Assembly (NCBI GenBank): GCA_030066245.1
Contig: JASJBY010000001.1
Span: forward strand, 1 to 36,871
Direction of reading: 5' to 3'
From: Gammaproteobacteria bacterium
Lineage (GTDB): Bacteria > Pseudomonadota > Gammaproteobacteria > JAABTG01
DNA length: 36,871 nt
Every line of letters starts with the position of its first letter. Position 1 is the first letter of the stretch. The position numbers and the translations under genes are program-made. The notes beneath the pieces were generated by a model. The model saw only the letters and a program-made list of their open reading frames with translations, was not told the origin of the DNA and made no database searches. Of the stretch, positions 18,840 to 27,137 are shown piece by piece.

Positions 18840-19493
18840 ATGCCGACACGAAACCCCTTGCTAGCCCGTCTTGGCGGGGCTTTAACCGGGCTGCTCATGG
18901 CGGTCCCGTGCGCGTGGGCCCTGGAGGTTAATCTTGCCGACCAGCTCCCCTTTCTAGACGTGGAGATCGAGGGCAAGCGTGTGCGCATCCAGCGCATTCA
19001 GGATACGAGCAACCGGCTCGACAACAGCTTCGCAAAGACGTCCAGGCCCTGCCCGCCGTTCTGCATTGCTCCCATGCACGCAGCGATCGGCGTGGAGACA
19101 GTTGGTGAGTTGGAGCTTCTGGATTTCCTGGTCAAGAAGGTGCGCACGAACCGGGGGCTTCTGGTGGATGCCCGGCTGCCGGAATGGTATCAGCGAGGCA
19201 CCATCCCCGGCGCCGTGAACGTCCCCTGGACCATCCTGGTCGCAGGGCCGGACAATCCATTCACGGCGAAGATGCTTCGAGCCCTGGATGCCGTGGAGGA
19301 GAACGGTGAATGGGATTTCCGGCGCGCGCTCGAGCTGCTGCTGTTTTGCAACGGCCCGTGGTGCGACCAGTCCCCTCGCGCCATCAAGAACCTCATATCC
19401 CTCGGCTACCCACCGGAGAAGCTCTACTATTACCGAGGCGGCATGCAGGTCTGGCAGCTGCTCGGGCTGACCACCGTCGTGCCCGAGCAATGA
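18840..19493 (+). CDS. Exported rhodanese-like protein
   Basis: Signal peptide; GLLVDARLPEWYQRGTIPGAVNVPW; LLLFCNGPWCDQSPRAI. Confidence 0.83.
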   Translation: MPTRNPLLARLGGALTGLLMAVPCAWALEVNLADQLPFLDVEIEGKRVRIQRIQDTSNRLDNSFAKTSRPCPPFCIAPMHAAIGVETVGELELLDFLVKKVRTNRGLLVDARLPEWYQRGTIPGAVNVPWTILVAGPDNPFTAKMLRALDAVEENGEWDFRRALELLLFCNGPWCDQSPRAIKNLISLGYPPEKLYYYRGGMQVWQLLGLTTVVPEQ

Positions 19494-19529
19494 AACCTGT
19501 TTCACGACTGCCATTTACAGGAACTTTCT

Positions 19530-20261
19530 ATGAAAAGACACACTATTGCGATCGCCCTGTGCGGTATGCTGCTGACACGGCTGGTGCTGGCTGGCACGGG
19601 AAACCCCGCACCGAACCCTCACCACTCCCTGCATCCGCGCACCGTCCCGGAGCGGCTTGTCCAGGTCGACATGGCCGCAGACAGCGAGCAACAGGAATAC
19701 CTGGAGTCGCTGAACCAAGAGGCAGCCCGATCAGATCCGACTTCCTCGCAGCCAGCTGCGAAGATGTCAGATAGCGCTCCGGCAACCCCAACCCCGGAAC
19801 CGGCGACCGGACCAGGTCGATTCAATGCCATAAGAAGCATCGTCTCGGAGGCCCTGGCCAAACCCGAACCCGAGAAGGTGGATGACCCACCAGCGAAGCC
19901 TCCGGCGCCGGCCGCCACCCAGCGTCGCGAGGAGCTAAAGAGCGTGGTGATCAGCGCGCCTCCGCCTAGGGACGCGCCGGGCGACAATTACATCTCTGTA
20001 CTCAAGGAGGAGGTGTCGACAACGGTAGTGGTCAAGCCCGGCGATGAAGCCTCGGCCATGGGGCTTAAGGCGTCCACCGCACGGACCCAGACCGCGACCT
20101 ATGCCTACACGGTGCGCTTCGGAGACTCACTCTGGACCATAGCGGAGCGCGTCTATGGCAACGGCTACCGCTGGGCGGCCATCTACGAAGCCAACCGGCA
20201 AGACATTCCCGACGCCAACGTTCTCCAGGTCGGTCAGCAGCTGAGGCTGCCCAGGGAGTAG
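19530..20261 (+). CDS. Secreted LysM-domain protein
   Basis: Signal peptide, Pro/Ala-rich linker, C-terminal YTVRFGDSLWTIAERVYGNGYRWAAIYEANRQDI...LQVGQQLRLP. Confidence 0.87.
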   Translation: MKRHTIAIALCGMLLTRLVLAGTGNPAPNPHHSLHPRTVPERLVQVDMAADSEQQEYLESLNQEAARSDPTSSQPAAKMSDSAPATPTPEPATGPGRFNAIRSIVSEALAKPEPEKVDDPPAKPPAPAATQRREELKSVVISAPPPRDAPGDNYISVLKEEVSTTVVVKPGDEASAMGLKASTARTQTATYAYTVRFGDSLWTIAERVYGNGYRWAAIYEANRQDIPDANVLQVGQQLRLPRE

Positions 20262-20361
20262 TGCTGTTTGGTTATCCGGGGTGACCGGCTGCGGCCCAGC
20301 TGCAGCCGTCGCCCACACGAACACGAAATCGCCAGAAACGGAGGCTAGCCGCCGGTCGCAG

Positions 20362-20378
20362 TGTCGGAATTCCTTACA
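20362..20378 (+). promoter_or_regulatory. Putative activator site 1, TGTCGGAATTCCTTACA
   Basis: Read directly; 53 bp upstream of site 2. Confidence 0.65.
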
Positions 20379-20414
20379 CATTGGCGCCGACTGGATGGCG
20401 CAGCGCGGCGAATG

Positions 20415-20431
20415 TGTCGGAATTCTTTACA
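20415..20431 (+). promoter_or_regulatory. Putative activator site 2, TGTCGGAATTCTTTACA
   Basis: 16/17 identical to site 1. Confidence 0.65.
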
Positions 20432-20469
20432 GTGAATGGGTCACAAAACCGTGAATAAGGCCTCCCGAG

Positions 20470-20486
20470 TGTAGGCCAGCTTTACA
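20470..20486 (+). promoter_or_regulatory. Putative degenerate activator site 3, TGTAGGCCAGCTTTACA
   Basis: 12/17 identical to site 2; 55 bp downstream of it. Confidence 0.45.
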
Positions 20487-20538
20487 CCGGGACCCAGCCG
20501 GGCTTCCTAAGCCGTTGAACAGAAACAACAAGGTGCGT

Positions 20539-20556
20539 TTGGCACGGAAACCGCAT
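20539..20556 (+). promoter_or_regulatory. Sigma-54 (RpoN) promoter, TTGGCACGGAAACCGCAT
   Basis: TTGGCACG -24 element; GG (20541-20542) and GC (20553-20554) separated by exactly 10 nt. Confidence 0.65.
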
Positions 20557-20612
20557 CGCCGACGGTGAAAGCACACCGTGGGAACCAATGAGGCACCTTG
20601 TGGGAGGCGCCC

Positions 20613-20801
20613 ATGTCGAATAACAGAACGAGATCGGCAGATCGGCATCGACGCCTGCCCGAATCGCCGGCGGGGCCAAGGACGCAACGCCGCGATCCCC
20701 AACGCAGACCATTCCAGCCCGACAGCCCTGGAGCTCAGCCGGAGGAGGAACTGGTGGTCGCATACACATGGCCCGAGGCGGGCGGCTGGCGCGTTTACTG
20801 A
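20613..20801 (+). CDS. Small uncharacterised basic protein (62 aa)
   Basis: GGGAGG RBS, ATG at 20613, first ORF downstream of the sigma-54 promoter; no recognised domain. Confidence 0.45.
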   Translation: MSNNRTRSADRHRRLPESPAGPRTQRRDPQRRPFQPDSPGAQPEEELVVAYTWPEAGGWRVY

Positions 20802-20872
20802 TATTCCGCCAGCCGCTAGTTTCACTGGCCCAGTCTACCCGTAGCGGGTTCAGGTGACCGCCAGGGCAAGGC

Positions 20873-21103
20873 ATGCAGACAGATGAACCCAGCACCATGG
20901 AAAACAAGCGCTGTACGAACAACAGATCCCCCGGAACCGGTCATGTATTTGCTGTGCCCGATTCCAACGACTGGTATCTCACCACCGACGACAGCATCGT
21001 CCTGGGGCCTTACGAAAGTTGTCAGGAAGCAGTCAGGCTCCTGGGCCTGCTGCGCGAGCGAAGGAAGCCTGCTCCGCCGGGCAAGGGCTTGCGGACAGCA
21101 TGA
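20873..21103 (+). CDS. Small uncharacterised protein (76 aa or 68 aa)
   Basis: DWYLTTDDSIVLGPYESCQEAVRLLGLL looks like a genuine folded segment; start uncertain (20873 or 20897). Confidence 0.5.
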   Translation: MQTDEPSTMENKRCTNNRSPGTGHVFAVPDSNDWYLTTDDSIVLGPYESCQEAVRLLGLLRERRKPAPPGKGLRTA

Positions 21104-21200
21104 TCGGCCAGCGTTCCGGCCTTCGCGCCGGGCTTGAAAACGGGCAGCGGCAGGCGTTTGTGCGCGGCACGGCGACCGCAGTGGGCATTGAGGTCTAGCT

Positions 21201-21524
21201 GTGGCCCATCTGCTGCGCAACGCACGGGATCGGCGAAGCCACCCTCGGATCAACGCTGCGTACGAGGCCAGGCTCCGCCTGACCCAGCAGGTGCCTGTGC
21301 GTGGCGAACTGGTCGATTTGAGTCGCTCTGGCGCGTTCATCCGTCTGTTTCCAGTAGGCGTCCCCGAGAGCCGGGTAATAGAACTGGTGCTGATCACGCC
21401 GCGAAGCAATCGGGTGGTCCGCATCTGGCGGCGCGCCGCCGTCGTCGTGCGTCGTTCACCGTCGGGGGTCGGTGTCGCCTTCCTCCGTCCTTCCTGGCGC
21501 CGCAGACAGCTCGCAAAGCCCTAG
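21201..21524 (+). CDS. PilZ domain protein
   Basis: RRSHPRI and DLSRSGAFI, the two c-di-GMP binding motifs of PilZ; GTG start. Confidence 0.8.
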   Translation: MAHLLRNARDRRSHPRINAAYEARLRLTQQVPVRGELVDLSRSGAFIRLFPVGVPESRVIELVLITPRSNRVVRIWRRAAVVVRRSPSGVGVAFLRPSWRRRQLAKP

Positions 21525-21636
21525 AGAGCGCTGCGCGATGGCCGGCGACCCATCGGCTCGACTCCACCCGTCCCGCCAGTTGCTCCGCTCCTCGACGTTT
21601 TCATACGCCTGCGTTGCCCGGTCGGACAGGTTCACG

Positions 21637-21766
21637 CTAGCGCGCATTTCTCACGGGGATTCGGACAACCGGCAAACGAGACAGTGGACAAGAAAGATGC
21701 CAAGGCTTTGAACATCGAAACATTTACGTGGAAACCGGGTCCGCCTGGTGAGAAAATGCGCGCTAG
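21637..21766. repeat. Long imperfect inverted repeat (18/19 nt arms, 93 bp core)
   Basis: CTAGCGCGCATTTCTCAC (21637-21654) versus GTGAGAAAATGCGCGCTAG (21748-21766), complementary with one extra A. Confidence 0.75.
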
Positions 21767-21784
21767 GGGTGAGGAGGGCGTAAG

Positions 21785-22429
21785 GTGCTAACGTGGCTGG
21801 CCCGCTGGATAGAGAAACACCGCCGCGTTCACCGTTGGTCGCTGCGGGTATGGCGCTTATTCCCGCCTCGTTTAGCGGGGTTTCTCAAGGGACAGTTCGC
21901 GCGCAGCTGGGTGGTGGGCGCCGTAGCGGTCATGGTGGACGCGGACGCGACGCCGCCCGAAGTGCTGCTGGTTCGGCACAGCTACCGTCGACGGGGCTCC
22001 TGGGGCCTCCCCGGGGGCTCCCTGGAGTCTATCCCCGGTAATGCCACCGCCGCGGGAAGTGGACCGTCGCCAGATGACGTTGTAGAGGCCACACTGCGAC
22101 GGGAGGTGTGGGAAGAGCTCGGGCTCAGCATCGCCGCAATCGAGTTCCTGCGTATCGACGCGGTGCCCTACGTGGCGGAGGAACCGGGACCTGATCGGCT
22201 GGATTTCTACTTTCTGTGCAGGCCCGAAGGTGGATTCGCAAAACTACGGGAGGATATCGCCAGCCGCAGCTTCAGACCCAGGTCACCGGAAATAGACGAC
22301 GCACGTCTGGTGCCCCTTTCGGCACTTGATGACCTGGATCTGTTCTCGCCAGATGCCCGTTTCTTGCAGAGCGATCTGCCAAGATTGAGACCGATGCTGT
22401 TTGAACGGCGCTTGAACAGTCACGCTTAG
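21785..22429 (+). CDS. Nudix hydrolase
   Basis: WGLPGGSLES...REVWEELGL Nudix box, with an insertion. Confidence 0.85.
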   Translation: MLTWLARWIEKHRRVHRWSLRVWRLFPPRLAGFLKGQFARSWVVGAVAVMVDADATPPEVLLVRHSYRRRGSWGLPGGSLESIPGNATAAGSGPSPDDVVEATLRREVWEELGLSIAAIEFLRIDAVPYVAEEPGPDRLDFYFLCRPEGGFAKLREDIASRSFRPRSPEIDDARLVPLSALDDLDLFSPDARFLQSDLPRLRPMLFERRLNSHA

Positions 22430-22456
22430 GCCCGGGAACAAGGTACGAGCTGCCGC

Positions 22457-22484
22457 TTGACTTCGAATTCAGAACACGTATGCT
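22457..22484 (+). promoter_or_regulatory. Sigma-70-like promoter TTGACT-16 bp-TATGCT
   Basis: Places the +1 right at the 22492-22509 palindrome. Confidence 0.5.
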
Positions 22485-22491
22485 CCGCCAC

Positions 22492-22509
22492 TAAGTTCAG
22501 GAGAACTTA
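22492..22509 (+). promoter_or_regulatory. Perfect palindrome TAAGTTC-AGGA-GAACTTA ahead of the RBS
   Basis: 7 bp arms, 4 nt loop; SD AAGGAG lies just downstream. Confidence 0.6.
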
Positions 22510-22524
22510 CAAGGAGCGTGCAGG

Positions 22525-22707
22525 ATGGATTCTACGGTAATGCTCGCTTTGCTCGGGATGTGGTTTGTCTTGGTCTCCCTGATTCTCGGGTTTTTTGCGG
22601 GAGCGCGTCGCATTGGTGGTGCGTCGACCACACGTGTACTGGCACCCAGGCTCAGGCGCAAAGCCCGGGTAGCGGCTCTGCGACCGCCCATTCGGGAGAC
22701 GGTCTAG
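22525..22707 (+). CDS. Small single-TM membrane protein (60 aa)
   Basis: MLALLGMWFVLVSLILGFFAGARRIGG TM helix then basic tail; RBS AAGGAG. Confidence 0.65.
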   Translation: MDSTVMLALLGMWFVLVSLILGFFAGARRIGGASTTRVLAPRLRRKARVAALRPPIRETV

Positions 22708-22733
22708 CATCACCCTGGTCCCGGAGACAGGGA

Positions 22734-23207
22734 TTATCTACCCTTGAATCGCACGAACAGCTGCGCCAGCAGGTGCGTAATGTCGCGCGATAGCTTTGGG
22801 TAGTCGCCTTTGTTGAGCAGATCCTGGGCAAGCGCCGGGTTGCCTTTATCCACCTCGGCAACTATCTGCCCGGCCGATGCGTGAAAACGCGCGTGCACGG
22901 CTTTCAGCTCCTTGAACAGCTGCTCACCGCCGTAGCTCGCCAGCCCCTCGCCGTAGATCCACTTGCCCAGCACGCACTGGTCATCCTGGGCCACGACCCC
23001 CGCGTCTAGAGCCTCGCTGCTGGTTCCGGCACAGTAGCGGTTCAGCCTGCCTTTCCATTTCATATGCGCATCTATGGCGCCCTTGAAATCCAGGCCGGCT
23101 ACCTCTTTTTGGTCCAGACTGCTGACTGCCCGGTCTATAAGGCTGGCCGCCTCGCCGTCCAGCGCCGTATCGCTTAGAGCGCCTTTGGCGAAGTCTGACT
23201 TGCTCAT
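22734..23207 (-). CDS. Stand-alone CZB (chemoreceptor zinc-binding) domain protein
   Basis: AIDAHMKWKGRLNRY, DDQCVLGKWIYGEG, HARFH: His/Cys/His/His pattern of CZB. Confidence 0.82.
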   Translation of the reverse strand: MSKSDFAKGALSDTALDGEAASLIDRAVSSLDQKEVAGLDFKGAIDAHMKWKGRLNRYCAGTSSEALDAGVVAQDDQCVLGKWIYGEGLASYGGEQLFKELKAVHARFHASAGQIVAEVDKGNPALAQDLLNKGDYPKLSRDITHLLAQLFVRFKGR

Positions 23208-23661
23208 GGTGTGTCCCTGTCCTTGTGGCTCAGAAATATACGCGCCAAACCATCGCCGGCAGGAGTCACCGCCTAGATGGTTTTCAAAGGCGCTATATGG
23301 CGGGAATGTCCCTCAGTGCAAACGTCCCTTTGGTTATCTAAAAAATAGCATCCCAGCAAACCTCCGCAACCCATCGCCTGTGGCTGGATGTCACGGCGGG
23401 AGCCGGTCCTTGCGGCTCCGCACACGGGTACGGCCCCGGTGAGTGGCGACTTTGCGCCCCATTCGTTAAAGGCGGGACCGTTTGCGCCGATTAGACTAAG
23501 TTGACGGGACTGCAACCCGCGGCCACTAAAAGCCCCCTGCGCCTGGCACCCGCGAGGCGGAGAGCGGCACAAGCGTCGCTGCCGGTCACCGGGCCACAGT
23601 CCGCGCCTGAGACGTTTTCTACGGCCTACCAGGGCGTCGATCCTGGGTTGATAAGGAGACC

Positions 23662-24576
23662 ATGGCAATGGCTGAGTCCTCAGCAGGGAAAGTCAAACGA
23701 TCATCCAGCGTCCGCGGTCGCTTCAACAGGGCACTGCTGCTGTTCTATATCATCAGCGTCCTGGTGAGTATCCCCGCGACTTACTTTCTGACCAAGCAAC
23801 AGGTGCTGTCCCAGGCCGACAGGGAGCTGACCCTGCTGGTGGATATGATTCGCGCCGCACGCAACGTCGTGCGGGAAGAAACAAGGCCGTACTTCATGCC
23901 GAAGGGAGAGTTTTTTGGGCCGACCATTTCTTCAACTGTGATGGCGAACACCATTGCCGGCAAGTTCCTGCGTGAACAGCCGGATTACTACATCAAAATC
24001 GCTTCCGATAACCCGCTGAATCTGAAGAATCTGCCGGAGCCCCTGGAAACTCAGCTCCTCAGCCGGTTCCGAGCAGACGGCGAATTGAAGCGCATCGTCG
24101 AGACCGGCACCGTCAAGGGCAAGCTTTACCTGGTCTCCGCCGCCCCTGCCAAAGTGAAGAAAGGCTGTATGCGATGCCACGGGGATCCTGCCGAAGCCCC
24201 CAGCGAGATCACGGAGCCCTACGGCACCACCAGCGGCTACCACTACACCATGGGTGATGTGGTGGGTGCGACGGTGGTCGGGGTCCCGCTGGCGGACGTC
24301 AATTCGCTGGTGGTACAGCGAAGCATCGCCGTCATTATCACCCTGTCCCTGTTGTTCGCGCTGGTGCTGGTCTTGGTCAACCTGCTGGTCAGGCGCTCCA
24401 TCATCAATCCGCTCTCGGCAATCACCGCCCACGCCTACGCGGTGAGTCACGGTGATTTCGACGCGGTGTTCGATAAAGAGAATCTGCGTGACGACGAGAT
24501 CGGCGAGCTCGCCATCTCCTTCGAACTGATGCGCAGAAGCATGCTGCTTGCTGCCAAGCGTCTGAAGGGCGGCTAG
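23662..24576 (+). CDS. Tll0287/DUF3365-like heme sensor with HAMP domain and no output domain
   Basis: N-terminal TM, GCMRCHGDP c-type heme motif, second TM, HAMP (RRSIINPLSAIT...DDEIGELAISFELM), then stop. Confidence 0.82.
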   Translation: MAMAESSAGKVKRSSSVRGRFNRALLLFYIISVLVSIPATYFLTKQQVLSQADRELTLLVDMIRAARNVVREETRPYFMPKGEFFGPTISSTVMANTIAGKFLREQPDYYIKIASDNPLNLKNLPEPLETQLLSRFRADGELKRIVETGTVKGKLYLVSAAPAKVKKGCMRCHGDPAEAPSEITEPYGTTSGYHYTMGDVVGATVVGVPLADVNSLVVQRSIAVIITLSLLFALVLVLVNLLVRRSIINPLSAITAHAYAVSHGDFDAVFDKENLRDDEIGELAISFELMRRSMLLAAKRLKGG

Positions 24577-24587
24577 CCCCGAACAGC

Positions 24588-24626
24588 AAAAAAGCCGACG
24601 CTGGGTCCCCCGCGTCGGCCTTTTTT
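24588..24626. terminator. Bidirectional Rho-independent terminator
   Basis: AAAAAA-GCCGACGC-TGGGTCCCCC-GCGTCGGC-C-TTTTTT. Confidence 0.9.
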
Positions 24627-24672
24627 GTTCTCAAACGGTTTTACCGCGCCGCGGTCTCAGCGCGACCTCCGG

Positions 24673-26070
24673 TCAGAGGGGGCGGACCCAATCGATCGCC
24701 GCCAGCACCTCCTCGGCGCTCTGGAAGCGTTCGTCCGGATCTTTCGCCAGCAAGCCCTCGATGAATGGCTGAAAGGCGGCCAGGTCTTGCTCCAGTTTGG
24801 GGATGGGCGCATGCAGATGCGCATCAATGAGCATTGCCACGTTATCGCCTTGGAAGGGCTTCTGGCCCGTCAGCATTTCGTATAGCACCACGCCGAGGCT
24901 GTAGAGATCGCTGCGCTGGTCAATCTGACCGTCTCTGACCTGCTCCGGGCTCAGGTAGTAAGGAGTTCCCAGAATCACGTCATCCCGGGTAAAACTGCGC
25001 TCTTCGTCCAGGGTCTTAGCAATGCCGAAATCGGTGATCGCCAGGGTGTCGTCTCCCCGAAACAGGATGTTGCCCGGCTTCAGGTCACGATGCACCACGT
25101 CTTGCAGGTGCGCGGCCATCAATCCTTCACAGATCTGGCGCAGATAGTACAGACTGCTCTCGGCCGACACGCCCCGGGCGATGCGCTGTTTCAGATCTCC
25201 GCCCGGAAAATGCTCCATGGCGATGTAGGCGTACTCTTTCGCGAATGCACGCTCGTGGATACGCACAACGTTCTTGTGCTGTATCTCCTCGATCAGTTCG
25301 TATTCCTGCATGAACCGCCTGAGCAGGTTCGGGTCGCGCTTGCAGGCGGCGGTGAAAACGACCTTCAACACCACGGTAAGCTGGTCTTCCATGCGCTCTG
25401 CGAGGAACACCGTGGCCGAGCCGCCCTCGCCGACTCGCGATATGATCCGGTATCCGGGCACGCGCAGACGACTGCCTTCGGTACCGGACTGGGTGCCCGG
25501 GTCTTCGCGCAGCGCCACCCCGCTGGCTTTCAGCGCCCGACGCAGGTGCGCGCGCGTCATACCGGTTTGCTCTCGGCTGTCCGTGCCGGAATGGTCGACC
25601 GTTGGCGGCGGTGGGGAATGGCGCTGCATGGCCTGCAGCATCTCCTGGATGGCTCCGTTCAAGGTCTTGGAGGACAGACTGTCCTTGCGCATGTAGCCGG
25701 CGGCGCCCAGCTTCATGGCGCGCACGGCTAGCGCCTCGTCACCTTCGTCAGTCAAGACCAGCGCGGGGGGTAGGTCCGGCTGCTCCCTGAGTTCCTCCAG
25801 CCACTGCAGACCGTCTTCGCCCTCCAGGCCAAGCCGATAGTCGATGATGAGCAGGTCGTACTCGCTCCAGTGGAAATGGGCACCCGGCTTTCCTTTGCTC
25901 GCCGGACGGTGCCAGTGCACTTCCACCTTTGGCCATTCCTGGCGAAGGAAATAGCCCGCGAGTCGCCCGAACTCCTCAGAATCGTCAATGACCAGAACGC
26001 GCCTTAGCATGCCATGGCTGGAAGCGTGGCCAGGCGACCTGTGTGTCCCCCCTGAGACCTGGGTAGTCAT
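24673..26070 (-). CDS. Response-regulator receiver fused to a Ser/Thr protein kinase
   Basis: REC (VLVIDDS, LLIIDYRLG, MRKDSLS) then kinase (VGEGGSATVF, VVHRDLKPGNILF, ITDFGIAK, GTPYYLSPEQ). Alternative start about 26010. Confidence 0.93.
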   Translation of the reverse strand: MTTQVSGGTHRSPGHASSHGMLRRVLVIDDSEEFGRLAGYFLRQEWPKVEVHWHRPASKGKPGAHFHWSEYDLLIIDYRLGLEGEDGLQWLEELREQPDLPPALVLTDEGDEALAVRAMKLGAAGYMRKDSLSSKTLNGAIQEMLQAMQRHSPPPPTVDHSGTDSREQTGMTRAHLRRALKASGVALREDPGTQSGTEGSRLRVPGYRIISRVGEGGSATVFLAERMEDQLTVVLKVVFTAACKRDPNLLRRFMQEYELIEEIQHKNVVRIHERAFAKEYAYIAMEHFPGGDLKQRIARGVSAESSLYYLRQICEGLMAAHLQDVVHRDLKPGNILFRGDDTLAITDFGIAKTLDEERSFTRDDVILGTPYYLSPEQVRDGQIDQRSDLYSLGVVLYEMLTGQKPFQGDNVAMLIDAHLHAPIPKLEQDLAAFQPFIEGLLAKDPDERFQSAEEVLAAIDWVRPL

Positions 26071-26106
26071 ATTGCGACCTTGCGTCTACCTGCCCGGTTT
26101 GTCGTC

Positions 26107-26625
26107 TTAGAGTGAGGGAATGTCCGCTTTCGCCTCCATAGGAAGAGCTTCGGCGAAACTCGACGCTGTCCCGCGCCGCGACAAGCCGCCCGAGAAGACA
26201 TGCGCCAGATTCACTATCGGCAACGCCCTGGACTGGTGTCCGACGCAAGAGAGCGCTATCTCCCGCCATTCGGCCATGTCCGGGGGCAGCTCGCATGCCT
26301 GCTCGTCGGAAACGACGATCCGGCGCGGAATGGCGCTGAGCCGCAGCGCCCCGTACCGGTTCTCACCGGCCCGAGTGTCGAAGAAAGCGGCGACCGCCAC
26401 CACTGTCGGCTCGTCGCGGCTCGGCCGGCCCTCCAGCCAAGCCGAGAGTGCCATCACCGGCACAGGCTCCTGTTCCCAGATGACCACATGCCTGCAGAAA
26501 AAGGGGCTGGCCGGCACCTCGTGCAGCGACAACGGTGCGGGGAGCAGATGCAACAGCTGCCGCTCGCCGATGACGCCCGTCTGTCCCGAGCCGAATTCGA
26601 GCAGCCACGCGCCCTGCCCGCTCAC
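26107..26625 (-). CDS. CheW-like protein (divergent)
   Basis: Position in the chemosensory operon and CheW-like pattern (HVVIWEQEPVPVMALSAWL; ALPIVNLAHVF). Confidence 0.65.
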   Translation of the reverse strand: MSGQGAWLLEFGSGQTGVIGERQLLHLLPAPLSLHEVPASPFFCRHVVIWEQEPVPVMALSAWLEGRPSRDEPTVVAVAAFFDTRAGENRYGALRLSAIPRRIVVSDEQACELPPDMAEWREIALSCVGHQSRALPIVNLAHVFSGGLSRRGTASSFAEALPMEAKADIPSL

Positions 26626-27137
26626 GGGTGAACCTCACTGCCGGGCCGGGATTCCGGCGGCGACGGCGGGCTGAGACCCACCTGCGAAGACAGCGAGCCG
26701 AGTAGAGCAGCACTCGAGGTCAAGCAACCGAGAAAGCCCTCCTGCTGCACCAAGCCCCGCACCGGTGAGCCGGGCGTGCTGAGCACAGGCGGCAGTGACA
26801 GGCTCCGACAGGATTCCGCCTCCAGCGTCGTCACCGCCTCACACAGAACACCGGCGTAGCCGGCCTCGTGATGGAGCAGCACACAGACACGGCGCTCCGC
26901 CGGCACCAGAGTCGTCATGCCAAGGTTCTGGTCAAGGCAAACCACGGGCCAGCGCCGGCCGTCGGCCTGTATCCAGCCGGCGACGCCGTCTGCTTCTCCG
27001 CCTGGCTGCACGTCCGAGGAAGGCTCCAGCGTGTAAACGTCGGTATCCGGCAACACCAGGGGCATGCCCGCAAAGGTCAGCACGACATAGCGGCCTTGGA
27101 TCGATTTGACCGGCCGGATCGCGGACGAGGCGCTCAT
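26622..27137 (-). CDS. CheW-like protein (divergent)
   Basis: YVVLTFAGMPLVLPDTDVYTLEP...WPVVCLDQNLG; ATGA-type overlaps with both neighbours. Confidence 0.68.
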   Translation of the reverse strand: MSASSAIRPVKSIQGRYVVLTFAGMPLVLPDTDVYTLEPSSDVQPGGEADGVAGWIQADGRRWPVVCLDQNLGMTTLVPAERRVCVLLHHEAGYAGVLCEAVTTLEAESCRSLSLPPVLSTPGSPVRGLVQQEGFLGCLTSSAALLGSLSSQVGLSPPSPPESRPGSEVHP

